64,000 bases of DNA from Eutreptiella sp. 'Long Island Sound 2002' (lineage: Eukaryota > Euglenozoa > Euglenophyceae > Eutreptiales > Eutreptiaceae). Below are positions 20,291-32,800 of the stretch, in pieces; within the stretch, counting starts at the first letter, position 1, and each line of letters begins with the position of its first letter. A program made the position numbers and the translations under genes. Under the pieces are notes generated by a model that searched no databases, was not told the origin of the DNA, and worked only from the letters and a program-made list of their open reading frames with translations. The stretch spans positions 127,596,556-127,660,555 of the forward strand of contig OZ038382.1 of NCBI GenBank assembly GCA_964036045.1. Direction: 5' to 3'.

Positions 20291-20889
20291 GTATGCCATA
20301 TTTGGTGTCAAATCGCGTGCCCATTTGGCGGGTGCACCATTCCCAGACTAACCCGCCAATGGACCCCATATCGCACGAGGCCCTTCATTGTACTCCCAAC
20401 CAACACTCGCTGCCCTATGTCAGGTGCCTCTTGAGCCGCTCCCGCATTCGCTTGGGAAGGCATTGTCGCGGCCACCCGGTCCAGGTGTCCCAGGTGGGAG
20501 GGTGTCCCCACATGTGTCCATGGGTAGGGCCACATGCCCCCTCCTTTGCGCGGCAGCTCCCGGGGCTGCCCAGCTGTGTGGAGTATCTCTCACCACAAGG
20601 GGTATTGCTCCCGCTTGTCTACAGTACGACCGCCTCACCCTTGTGGCTTGAGTTGCGGGGCCACTCTGCTTGGCAGGCGACCCCCTCCTAGACTGTGTAC
20701 CGGCTCGCCTGTCAACGGTTGCTTCCGTGGCTCCGGGTGACGTTTGCCATGGTCTCCGATGCAGCCTGGCCGGGCTCGGACCAGTGGCCTTGGAGTACCG
20801 CTCCTGCCATTGGCCCGCTGGGTCGGCTGGGTCACCCCAGTGCGTCCGACCCATGGGATGTTGGTTCTTTCCTGTCCCTCGGCCGCCCT
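20291..20889. other. Unique DNA preceding the 65-bp array, no gene
   Basis: About 600 bp of mixed composition. The plus-strand frames that start at 20,293, 20,670 and 20,695 run into the satellite and have no motifs. Repeat units first become clear at about 20,890. Confidence 0.5.
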
Positions 20890-23800
20890 ACGCGTGTGCG
20901 ATGTCCTGGGCCACTTGGCTTCTGTTCACCGGTGTACCCGCGTGGTTTGTTGTGTTGTGTGTGCGGTCTCCTGGGCCACTTGGCTCCTGTTCACTGGTGT
21001 GCCCGCTCAGTGTGTTGTGTTGCGTGTGCGCTGTCCCAGGCCACTTGGCTCCCGTTCACCGGTGTGCCCGCTGGGTGTGTTGTGTTGCGTCTGCGGTGTC
21101 CTGGGCCACTTGGCCCCTGTTCACCAGTGTGTCCGCTCGGTGTGTTGTGATGTGTGTGCGGTGTACTGGGCCACTTGGCTCCTGTTCACCAGTGCGCCCG
21201 CGTGGTTTGTTGTGTTGCTTGTGCGGTGTCCTGGGCCACTTGGCTCCTGACCACCGGTTTGCCCGCTCAGTGTGTTGTGTTGCGTGTGCGGTGTCCTGGG
21301 CCACTTGGCTCCGGTTCACCAGTGTGCCCGCTGGGTGTGTTGTGCTGCCTGTGCGGTGTCCTGGGCCACCTGGCTCCTGTTCACCGGTGTGCCCGTTCCG
21401 TCCTGTGCTTTGCTGGTGCGGAGTCCTCGGCCACTTGGCTCCGGTTCAGGTGTGTGCCCCCTCCGTGCGTTGCTTTGCGTGTGCGGTGTCCTGGGCCACT
21501 TGGCTCCCGTTCACCGGTGTGCCCGCTCGGTGTGTTGTGTTGCGTGTACGGTGTCCTGGGCCCCTTGGCTCCTGTTCACAGGAGTGCCCGCTCGGTGTGT
21601 GTTGTTGCGTGTGTGGTGTCCTGGGCCACATGGCTCCTGACCACCGGTTTGCCCGCATGGTGTGTTGTGTTGCGTGTGCGGTGTCCTGGGCCACTTGGCT
21701 CCGGTTCACCGGTGTGCCCGTTCCGTCCTGTGCTTTGCTGGTGCGGTGTCCTCGGCCACTTGGCTCCGGTTCAGGTGTGTGCCCCCTCCCTGCGTTGCTT
21801 TGCGTTGCGGTGTCCTGGGCCACTTGGCTCTCGTTCACTGGGGTGCCCGCTCCGTGTGTTGTGTTGCGTGTACGGTGTCCTGGGCCCCTTGGCTCCTGTT
21901 CACAGGAGTGCCCGCTCGGTGTGTGTTGTTGCGTGTGTTGTGTCCCGGGCCACATGGCTCCTGACGACAGGTTTGCCCGCTTGGTGTGTTGTGTTGCGTG
22001 TGCGGTGTCCTGGGCCAGTTGGCTCCTGTTCATCGGTGTGCCCGCTCGGTGTGTTGTGTTGCGTGTACGGTGTCCTGGGCCCCTTGGCTCCTGTTCACAG
22101 GAGTGCCCGCTCGGTGTGTGTTGTTGCGTGTGTGGTGTCCTGGGCCACATGGCTCCTGACCACCGGTTCGCCCGCTTGGTGTGTTGTGTTGCGTGTGCGG
22201 TGTCCTGGGCCAGTTGGCTCCTGTTCACCGGTGTGCCCGCTCGGTGTGTTGTGTTGCGTGTACGGTGTCCTGGGCCCCTTGGCTCCTGTTCACCAGTGTG
22301 CCCGCTCGGTGTGTGGTGTTGCGTGTGTGGTGTCCTGGGCCACTTGGCTCCTGTTTACCAGCGTGCGCGCTCGGTGTGTTGTGTCGCGTGTGCAGTGTCC
22401 CGTGCCACTTGGCTCCTGTTCACCGGTGTGCCCGCTCGGTGTGTTGTGTTGCGTGTACGGTGTCCTGGGCCCCTTGGCTCCTGTTCACTGGTGTGCCTGC
22501 TCGGTGTTTTGTGTTGCTTGTGCGGTGTCCTAGGCCACTTGGCTCCTGTTCACCAGTCTGCCCGCTTGGTGTGATGTGTTGCATGTGCGGTGTTCAGAGC
22601 CCCTGGCTCCTGTTCACCGGTGTGCCCGCTCGGTGTGTTGTGTTGCGTGTGCGGTGTCCTGGGCCACTTGGCTCCTGTTCACCGGTTTGCCCGCTCGGTG
22701 TGTTGTGCTGTGTGTGCGGTGCCTTGGGCCACTTGGCTCCCGTTCACCGGTGTGCCCGTTCGCTGTGTTGTGTTGCGTGTACGGTGTCCTGGGCCCCGTG
22801 GCTCCTGTTCACCGGTGTGCCCGCTCGTTGTTTTGTGTTGCGTGTGCGGTGTCCTGGGCCACTTGGCTCCTGTTCACCAGTGTGCCCGCTCGGTGTGATG
22901 TGTTGCATGGGCGGTGTCCAGAGCCCTGGCTCCTGTTCACCGGTGTGCCCGCTTGGTGTGTTGTGATGTGTGTGCGGTGTCCTGGGCCACTTGGCTCCTG
23001 TTCACCGTGTGCCCGCTCGGTGTGTTGTGCTGTGTGTGCGGTGTCTTGGGCCACTTGGCTCCTGTTCACCGGTGTGCCTGTTCCGTCCTGTGCTTTACTT
23101 GTGCGGTGTCCTGGGCCACGTGGCTCCTATTCAGGTGTGTGCCCGCTCCGTGCGTTGCTTTGCGTGTGCGGTGTCCTGGGCCCCTTGGCTCCTGTTCACA
23201 GGTGTGTTTGCTCGGTGTGTGTTGTTGCGTGTGTGGTGTCCTGGGCCACTTGGCTCCTGACCACCGGTTTGCCCGCTCAGTGTGTTGTGTTGCCCGTGCG
23301 GTGTCCTGGGCCACTTGGCTCTTGGTCACTGGTGTGTCCGCTCGGTGTGTTGTGTTGCGTGTACGGTGTCCTGGGCCCCTTGGCTCCTGTTCACCGGTGT
23401 GCTTGCTCGGTGTTTTGTGTTGCGTGTGTGGTGTCCAGGGACACTTGGCTCCTGTTCACCAGCGTGCCTGCTCGGGTGTTGTGTTGTGTGTACGGTGTCC
23501 TGGGCCATTTGGCTTCCGTCCACCAGTTTGCCCACTCGGTGTGTTGTGTTGCGTGTACGGTGTCCTGGGCCCCTTGGCTCCTGTTCACCGGTGTGCCCGC
23601 TCGGTGTTTTGTGTTGCGTGTGCGGTGTGCTGGGCCACTTGGCTCCTGTTCACCAGCGTGCCTGCTCGGTGTGTTGTGTTGCGTGTGCGGTGTGCTGTGC
23701 CACTTGGCTCCCGTTCACCCGTGTGCCTGCTCGGTGTGTTGTGCTGCGTGTGCGGTGTCTTGGGCTACTTGGCTCCTGTTCACCGGTGTGCCCGTTCGGT

Positions 23801-26800
23801 GTGGTGTCATGGATGTGCGGTGTCCTGGGGCACCTGGCGCCTGCTTACCGGTGCGTCCGCTCTGTCCTTTGCTTTGCTTGTGCGGTGTCCTGGGCCACTT
23901 GCCTCCTGTTCACCGGTGTTCCCGCTCGGTGTGTTGTTTTGCGTGTGCAGTGTCCTGGGCTACTTGGCTCCCGTTCACCGGTGTGCCCGCTTGGTGTGTT
24001 GTGTTGCGTCTGCGGTGTCCTGGGCCACTAGCCTCCGGTTCACCGGTGTGCCCCCTCGTTGAATCCCGTTGCATGTGCGGTGTCCTTGGCCACTTGGCTC
24101 CTGTTCACCGGTGTGCCCGCTCGGTGTTTTGTGTTGCGTGTGTGGTGTCCTGGGACACCCGGCACCTGTTCACCAGCGTGCCCGCTCGGTGTGTTGTGTC
24201 GCGTGTGGTGTATTCTGTGCCTCTTGGCTCCTGTTCACCGGCGTGCTCGCTCGGTGTGTTGTGTTGCGTGTACGGTGTCCTGGGCCATTTGGCTCCTGTC
24301 CACCAGTTTGCCCACTCCATGTGTTGTGTTGCGTGTACGGTGTCCTGGGCCCCTTGGCTCCTGTTCACCGGTGTGCCCGCTCCGTGTTTTGTGTTGCGTG
24401 TGCGGTGTCCTGGGCCACTTGGCTCCTGTTCACCGGTGCGCCCGCTCGGTGTGTTGTGTTGCGTGTGCGGTTTCCTGGGCCACTTGGCTCCGGTTCACCA
24501 GTGTGCCCGCTGGGTGTGTTGGGTTGCCTGTGCGGTGTCCTGGGCCACTTGGCTCCTGTTCAGGTGTGTGCCCGCTCCGTGCGTTGCTTTGCCTGTGTGG
24601 TGTCCTGGGCCACTTGGCTCCCATTCACCGGTGAGCCCGCTCGGTGTGCTGTGTTGCGTGTACGGTGTCCTGGGCCCCTTGGCTCCTGTTCAGAGGTGTG
24701 CCCGCTCCGTGTGTTGTGTTGCGTGTGCGGTGTCCCGGGCCAGTTGGCTCCTGACCACCAGTTTGCCCGCTCCGTGTGTTGTGTTGCGTGTGCGGTGTCC
24801 TGGGCCAGTTGGCTCCTGTTCACCGGTGTGCCCGCTCGGTGTGTTGCGTTGCGTGTACGGTGTCCTGGGCCCCTTGGCTCCTGTTCACCGGTGTGTCCGC
24901 TCGGTGTGTGGTGTTGCTTGTGTGGTTTCCTTGGCCACTTGGCGCCTGTTTAGCAGCGTGCCCGCTCGGTGTGTTGTGTCGCGTGTGCAGTTTCCTGTGC
25001 CACTTGGCTCCTGTTCACCGGTGTGCCCGCTCGGTGTGTTGTGTTGTGTGTACGGTGTCCCGGGCCATTTGGCTCCTGTCCACCAGTTTGCCCACTCGGT
25101 GTGTTGTGTTGCGTGTGCTGTGTCCTGTGCCACTTGGCTCCTGTTCACCGGTGTGCCCGCTCGGTGTGTTGTGTTGTGTGTGCGCTGTCCTGAGCCACTT
25201 GGCTCCTGTTCACCGGTAGGCCTGCTCGATGTGTTGTGCTGCGTGTGCGGTGTCCTGGGCCACTTGGCTCCTGTTCACCGGTGTGCCCGTTCAGTGTGGT
25301 GTGGTGCATGTGCGGTGTCCTGGGGCACCTGGCTCCTGCTTACCAGTGCGCCCGCTCCATCCTTTGCTTTGCTTGTGCGGTGTCCTGGGCCACTTGCCTT
25401 ATGTTCACCGGTGTGCCCGCTCGGTGTGTTGTTTTGCGTGTGCAGTGTCCTGGGCCGCTTGGCTCCTGTTTACCAGTGTGCCCGCTCGGTGTGTTGTGTT
25501 GCGTCTGCGGAGTCCTGGGCCACTAGCCTCCTCTTCAGCAGTGTGCCCGCTCGGTGTGTTTTTTTGCTTGTGCGGTGTCCTCGGCCCGTTGGCTCCTGTT
25601 CACCGGTGTGCCCGCTTAGTGTGTTGTGTTGCGTGTGCGGTGTCCTGGGCCACTTGGCTCCTGCTCACTGATTCGCCCGCATGGTTTGTTGTGTTGCTTG
25701 TGCGGTGTCTTGGGCCACTTGGCTCCTGTTAGCCAATGTGCCCGCTGGGTGTGTTGTGTTGCCTGTGCGGTGTCCTGGGCCACCTGGCTCCTGTTCACCA
25801 GCGTGCCCGTTCCGTCCTGTGCTTTCCTTGTGCCGTGTCCTCGGCCACGTGGCTCCTGTTCAGGTGTGTGCCCGCTCCGTGTGTTGCTTTGTGTGTGCGG
25901 TGTTTTGGGCCACTTGGCTCGTTCACCGGTATGCCTGCTAGGTGTGTTGTGTTGCGTGTGCGGTGTCCTGGGCCACCTGGCTCCCGTTCACCAGGGTGCC
26001 CGCTGGGTGTGTTGTGTTGCCTGTGCGGTGTCCTGGGCCACTTGGCTCCTGTTCACCAGTGTGCCCGTTCCGTCCTGTGCTTTGCTTGTGCCGTGTCCTC
26101 GGCCACGTGGCTCCTGTTCAGGTGTGTGCCCGCTCCGTGTGTTGCTTTGCGTGTGCGGTGTTTTGGGCCACGTGGCTCCCGTTCACCGGTGTGCTGGCTC
26201 GGTGTGTTGTGTTGCATGTACGGTGTCCTGGGCCCCTTGGCTTCTGTTCACAGGTGTGCCAGCTCGGTGTGTGTTGTTGCGTGTGTGGTGTCCTGGGCCA
26301 TCTGGCTCCTGACCACCGGTTTGCCGGCTCAGTGTGTTGTGTTGCGTGTGCGGTGTCCCGGGCCACTTGGCTCCTGTTCACCGGTGTGCCCGCTCGGTGT
26401 GTTGTGTTGCGTGTATGATGTCCTGGGCCCCTTGGCTTTTGTTCACCGGTGTGTCCGCGCGGTGTGTGGTGTTGCGTGTGTGGTGTCCTGGGCCACTTGG
26501 CTCCTGTTCACCAGCGTGCCCGTTAGGTGTGTTGTGTCGCGTGTGCACCGTCCTGTGCCACTTGGCTCCTGTTCAGCGGTGTGCCCGCTTGGTGTGTTGC
26601 GTTGCGTGTACGGTGTCCTGGGCCATTTGGCACCTGTTCACCAGTTTGCCCACTCCATGTGTTGTGTTGAGTGTGCGGTGTCCTGGGCCACTTGGCTCAT
26701 GTTCACCTGTGTGCCCGCTCGGTGTTTTGTGTTGCGTGCGCGGTGTCCTGGGCCACTTGGCTCCTGTTCACCAGCGTGCCTGCTCGGTGTGTTGTGTTGC

Positions 26801-29800
26801 ATGTGCGGTGTCCAGGGCCCCTGGCCCCTGTTCACCGGTGTGCCCGCTCGTTGTGTTGTGTTGCGTGTGCGGTGTCCTGGGCCACTTGGTCCCTGTTCAC
26901 CGGTGTGCCCGCTCGGTGTGTTGTGCTGCGTGTGCGGTGTCTTGGGCCACTTGGCTCCTTTTCACCGATGTGCCCGTTCCGTCCTGTGCTTTGCTTGTGT
27001 GGTGTCCTGGGCCACGTGGCTCCTGTTCAGGTGTGTGCCCGCTCCGTGCGTTGCTTTGCGTGTGCGGTGTCCTGGGCCACTTGGTTCCCGTTCACCAGTA
27101 CGTTAACTCGGTGAGTTGTATTGCGTGTACGGTGTCCTGGGCCCCTTGGCTCCTGATCACAGTTGTGCTCGCTCGGTGTGTGTTGTTGCGTGTGTGGTGT
27201 CCTGGGATACTTGGCTCCTGACCACTGGTGTGCCCGCTCTGTGTGTTGTGTTGCATGTGCGGTGTCCTGCGCCACTTTATCCCTGTTCACCGGTGTGCCC
27301 GCTCTGTGTTTTGTGTTGCCTGTACGGCGTTTCGGGCCCCTTGGCTCCTGTTCACCGGTGTGCCCGCTGGGTGCTTTGTGTTGCGTGTCTGGTGTCCTGG
27401 GCCACTTGGCTCCTGTTCACCAGCATGGCCGCTCGTTGTGTTGTGTCGCGTGTGCGGTGTCCTGGGCCACTTGGCTCCTGTTCACCAGTGTGTCCGCTTG
27501 GTGTGTTGTGCTGCATGTGCGGTGTCTTGGGCCACTTGGCTCCTGTTCACTGGTGTACCCGTTCGGTGTAGTGTGGTGCATGTGCGGTGTCCTGGGGCAC
27601 CTGGTTCCTGTTTAGCGGTGCACCCACTTCGTCCTTTGCTTTGCTTGTGCGGTGTCCTGAGCCACTCGACTCCTGTTCACCGGTGTGCCCGCTCGGTGTG
27701 TTGTTTTGCGTGTGCAGTGTCCTGGGCCACTTGGCTCCTGTTCACCGGTGTGCCCGCTTAGTGTGTTGTGTTGCGTGTGCGGTGTCCTGGGCCACTTGGC
27801 TCCTGCTCACTGATTCGCCCGCATGGTTTGTTGTGTTGCTTGTGCGGTGTCTTGGGCCACTTGGCTCCTGTTAGCCAGTGTGCCCGCTGGTTGTGTTGTG
27901 TTGCCTGTACGGTGTCCTGGGCCACCTGGCTCCTGTTCACCAGCGTGCCCGTTCCGTCCTGTGCTTTCCTTGTGCCGTGTCCTCGGCCACGTGGCTCCTG
28001 TTCAGGTGTGTGCCCGCTCCGTGTGTTGCTTTGTGTGTGCGGTGTTTAGGGCCACTTGGCTCGTTCACCGGTGTGCCTGCTAGGTGTGTTGTGTTGCGTG
28101 TGCGGTGTCCTGGGCCACTTGGCTCCCGTTCACCAGGGTGCCCGCTGGGTGTGTTGTGTTGCCTGTGCGGTGTCCTGGGCCACTTGGCTCCTGTTCACCA
28201 GTGTGCCCGTTCCGTCCTGTGCTTTGCTTGTGCCGTGTCCTCGGCCACGTGGCTCCTGTTCAGGTCTGTGCCTGCTCCGTGTGTTGCTTTGCGTGTGCGG
28301 TGTTTTGGGCCACGTGGCTCCCGTTCACCGGTGTGCTGGCTCGGTGTGTTGTGTTGCATGTACGGTGTCCTGGGCCCCTTGGCTTCTGTTCACAGGTGTG
28401 CCCGCTCGGTGTGTGTTGTTGCGTGTGTGATGTCCTGGGCCACTTGGCTCCTGACCACCGGTTTGCCCGCTCAGTGTGTTGTGTTGCGTGTGCGGTGTCC
28501 TGGGCCACTTGGCTCCTGTTCACCGGTGTGCCCGCTCGGTGTGTTGTGTTGCGTGTACGGTGTCCTGGGCCCCTTGGCTCCTGTTCACCAGTGTGTCCGC
28601 TCGGTGTGTGGTGTTGCGTGTGTGGTGTCCTGGGCCACTTGGCTCCTGTTCACCAGCGTGCGCGTTAGGTGTGTTGTGTCGCGTGTGCACCGTCCTGTGC
28701 CACTTGGCTCCTGTTCACCGGTGTGCCCGCTCGGTGTGTTGCGTTGCGTGTACGGTGTCCTGGGCCATTTGGCACCTGTTCACCAGTTTGCCCACTCCAT
28801 GTGTTGTGTTGAGTGTGCGGTGTCCTGGGGCACTTGGCTCCTGTTCACCGGTGTGCCCGCTCGGTGTTTTGTGTTGCGTGCGCGGTGTCCTGGGCCACTT
28901 CGCTCCTGTTCACCAGCGTGCCTGCTCGGTGTGTTGTGTTGCATGTGCGGTGTCCAGGGCCCCTGGCCCCTGTTCACCGGTGTGCCCGCTCGGTGTGTTG
29001 TGTTGTGTGTGCAGTTTCCTGTGCCACTTGGCTCCTGTTCACCGGTGTGCCCGCTCGGTGTGTTGTGTTGTGTGTACGGTGTCCCGGGCCATTTGGCTCC
29101 TGTCCAGCAGTTTGCCCACTCGGTGTGTTGTGTTGCGTGTGCTGTGTCCTGTGCCACTTGGCTCCTGTTCACCGCCGTGCCCGCTCGTTGGGTTGCTTTG
29201 CGTGTGCGCTGTCCTGAGCCACTTGGCTCCTGTTCACCGTTGGGCCTGCTCGGTGTGTTGTGCTGCGTGTGCGGTGTCTTCGGCCACTTGGCTCCTGTTC
29301 ACCGGTGTGCCCGTTCAATGTTGTGTGGTGCATGTGCGGTGTCCTGGGGCACCTGGCTCCTGCTTACCAGTGCGCCCGCTCCATCCTTTGCTTTGCTTGT
29401 GCGGTGTCCTGGGCCACTTGCCTCCTGTTCACCGGTGTGCCCGCTCGGTGTGTTGTTTTGCGTGTGCAGTGTCCTGGGCCACTTGGCTCCTGTTTACCAG
29501 TGTGCCCGCTCGGTGTGTTGTGTTGCGTCTGCGGAGTCCTGGGCCACTAGCCTCCTGTTCAGCAGTGTGCCCGCTCGGTGTGTTTTTTTGCTTGTGCGGT
29601 GTCCTCGGCCAGCTGGTTCCTGTTCACCGGTGTGCCCGCTTAGTGTGTTGTGTTGCGTGTGCGGTGTCCTGGGCCACTTGGCTCCTGCTCACTGATTCGC
29701 CCGCATGGTTTGTTGTGTTGCTTGTGCGGTGTCTTGGGCCACTTGGCTCCTGTTAGCCAGTGTGCCCACTGGGTGTGTTGTGTTGCCTGTGCGGTGTCCT

Positions 29801-32800
29801 GGGCCACCTGGTTCCTGTTCACCAGTGTGCCTGTTCCGTCCTGTGCTTTCCTTGTGCCGTGTCCTCGGCCACGTGGCTCCCGCTCAGGTGTGTGCCCGCT
29901 CCGTGTGTTGCTTTGTGTGTGCGGTGTTTTGGGCCACTTGGCTCGTTCACCGGTGTGCCTGCTAGGTGTGTTGTGTTGCGTGTGCGGTGTCCTGGGCCAC
30001 TTGGCTCCCGTTCACCAGGGTGCCCGCTGGGTGTGTTGTGTTGCCTGTGCGGTGTCCTGGGCCACTTGGCTCCTGTTCACCAGTGTGCCCGTTCCATCCT
30101 GTGCTTTGCTTGTGCCGTGTCCTCGGCCACGTGGCTCCTGTTCAGGTGTGTGCCCGCTCTGTGTGTTGCTTTGCGTGTGCGGTGTTTTGGGCCACGTGGC
30201 TCCCGTTCACCGGTGTGCTGGCTCGGTGTGTTGTGTTGCATGTACGGTGTCCTGGGCCCCTTGGCTTCCGTTCACAGGTGTGCCCGCTCGGTGTGTGTTG
30301 TTGCGTGTGTGGTGTCCTGGGCCACTCGGCTCCTGACCACCGGTTTGCCCGCTCAGTGTGTTGTGTTGCGTGTGCGGTGTCCTGGGCCACTTGGCTGCTG
30401 TTCACCGGTGTGCCCGCTCGGTGTGTTGTGTTGCGTGTACGGTGTCCTGGGCCCCTTGGCTCCTGTTCACCGGTGTGTCCGCTCGGTGTGTGGTGTTGCG
30501 TGTGTGGTGTCCTGGGCCACTTGGCTCCTGTTCACCAGCGTGCCCGTTAGGTGTGTTGTGTCGGGTGTGCACCGTCCTGTGCCACTTGGCTCCTGTTCAC
30601 CGGTGTGCCCGCTCGGTGTGTTGCGTTGCATGTACGGTGTCCTGGGCCATTTGGCACCTGTTCACCAGTTTGCCCACTCCATGTGTTGTGTTGAGTGTGC
30701 GGTGTCCTGGGCCACTTGGCTCCTGTTCACCTGGTGTGCCCGCTCGGTGTTTTGTGTTGCGTGCGCGGTGTCCTGGGCCACTTGGCTCCTGTTCACCAGC
30801 GTGCCTGCTCGGTGTGTTGTGTTGCATGTGCGGTGTCCAGGGCCCCTGGCCCCTGTTCACCGGTGTGCCTGCTCGGTGTGTTGTGTTGCGTGTGCGGTGT
30901 CCTGGGCCACTTGGTCCCTGTTCACCGCTGTGCCCGCTCGGTGTGTTGTGCTGCGTGTGCGGTGTCTTGGGCCACTTGGCTCCTTTTCACCGATGTGCCC
31001 GTTCCGTCCTGTGCTTTGCTTGTGCGGTGTACTGGGCCACAAGGCTCCTGTTCAGGTGTGTGCCCGCTCCGTGCGTTGCTTTGCGTGTGCGGTGTCCTGG
31101 GCCACTTGGTTCCCGTTCACCAGTACGCTAACTCGGTGAGTTGTATTGCGTGTACGGTGTCCTGGGCCCCTTGGCTGCTGATCACGGTTGTGCTCGCTCG
31201 GTGTGTGTTGTTGCGTGTGTGGTGTCCTGGGATACTTGGCTCCTGACAACTGGTGTGCCCGCTCTGTGTGTTGTGTTGCATGTGCGGTGTCCTGCGCCAC
31301 TTGGTCCTTGTTCACCGGTGTGCCTGCTCTGTGTTTTGTGTTGCATGTACGGCGTTCTGGGCCCCTTGGCTCCTGTTCACCGGTGTGCCCGCTGGGTGCT
31401 TTGTGTTGCGTGTCTGGTGTCCTGGGCCACTTTGCTCCTGTTCACCAGCATGGCCGCTCGTTGTGTTGTGTCGCGTGTGCGGCGTCCTGTGCCATTTCGC
31501 TCCTGTCCACCAGTTTGCCAACTCAGTGTGATGTGTTGCGTGTACGCTGTCCTGGGCCATTTGGCTCCTGTTTACCGGTGTGCCCGCTCGGTGTTTTGTG
31601 TTGCTTGTGCGGTGTCCTGGGCCACGTGGCTCCTGTTCACCAGCATGGCCGCTCGGTGTGTTCTGTTGCATGTGCGGTGTCCAGGGCCCCTAGCTCCTGT
31701 TCACCGGTGAGCCCGCTCGTCGGGTTGCTTTGCGTGTGCGGTGTCCTGGGCCACTTGGCTCCTGTTCACCAGTGTGCCCGCTTGGTGTGTTGTGCTGCGT
31801 GTGCGGTGTCTTGGGCCACTTGGCTCCTGTTCACCGGTGTGCCCGTTTGGTGTAGTGTGGTGCATTCGCGGTGTCCTGGGGCACCTTGCTCCTGTTTACC
31901 GGTGCGCCCACTTCGTCCTTTGCTTTGCTTGTGCGGTGTCCTGAGCCACTCGACTCCTGTTCACCGGTGTGCCCGCTCGGTGTGTTGTTTTGCGTGTGCA
32001 GTGTCCTGGGCCACTTGGCTCCTGTTCACCGGTGTGCCCGCTTAGTGTGTTGTGTTGCGTGTGCGGTGTCCTGGGCCAGTTGGCTCCTGTTCACCGGTTT
32101 GCCCGCTTAGTGTGTTGTGTTGCGTGTGCGGTTTCCTGGGCCACTTGGCTCCTGCTCACTGATTCGCCCGCATGGTTTGTTTTGTTGCCTGTGCGGTGTC
32201 CTGGGCCACCTGGTTCCTGTTCACCAGTGTGCCCGCTCCGTCCTGTGCTTTCCTTGTGCCGTGTCCTCGGCCACGTGGCTCCTGTTCAGGTGTGTGTCCG
32301 CTCCGTGTGTTGCTTTGTGTGTGCGGTGTTTTGGGCCACTTGGCTCGTTCACCGGTGTGCCCGCTAGGTGTGTTGTGTTGCGTGTGCGGTGTTCTGGGCC
32401 ACTTGGCTCCCGTTCACCAGGGTGCCCGCTGGGTGTGTTGTGTTGCCTGTGCGGTGTCCTGGGCCACTTGGCTCCTGTTCACCAGTGTGCCCGTTCCGTC
32501 CTGTGCTTTGCTTGTGCCGTGTCCTCGGCCACGTGGCTCCTGTTCAGGTGTGTGCCCGCTCCATGTGTTGCTTTGCGTGTGCGGTGTTTTGGGCCACGTG
32601 GCTCCCGTTCACCGGTGTGCTGGCTCGGTGTGTTGTGTTGCGTGTACGGTGTCCTGGGCCCCTTGGCTCCTGTTCACCGGTGTGTCCGCTCGGTGTGTGG
32701 TGTTGCGTGTGTGGTGTCCTGGGCCACTTGGCTCCTGTTCACCAGCGTGCCCGTTAGGTGTGTTGTGTCGGGTGTGCACCGTCCTGTGCCACTTGGCTCC

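Noticed and set aside
22576-25671. A 1,031-codon plus-strand ORF, and many similar Cys-rich ORFs in 20.9-36.9 kb
   Set aside because: All three plus frames are open because a 65-bp unit without stops cycles through the frames. The text is the same in every frame, and indels of 1-3 bp are tolerated, so coding constraint is not shown.
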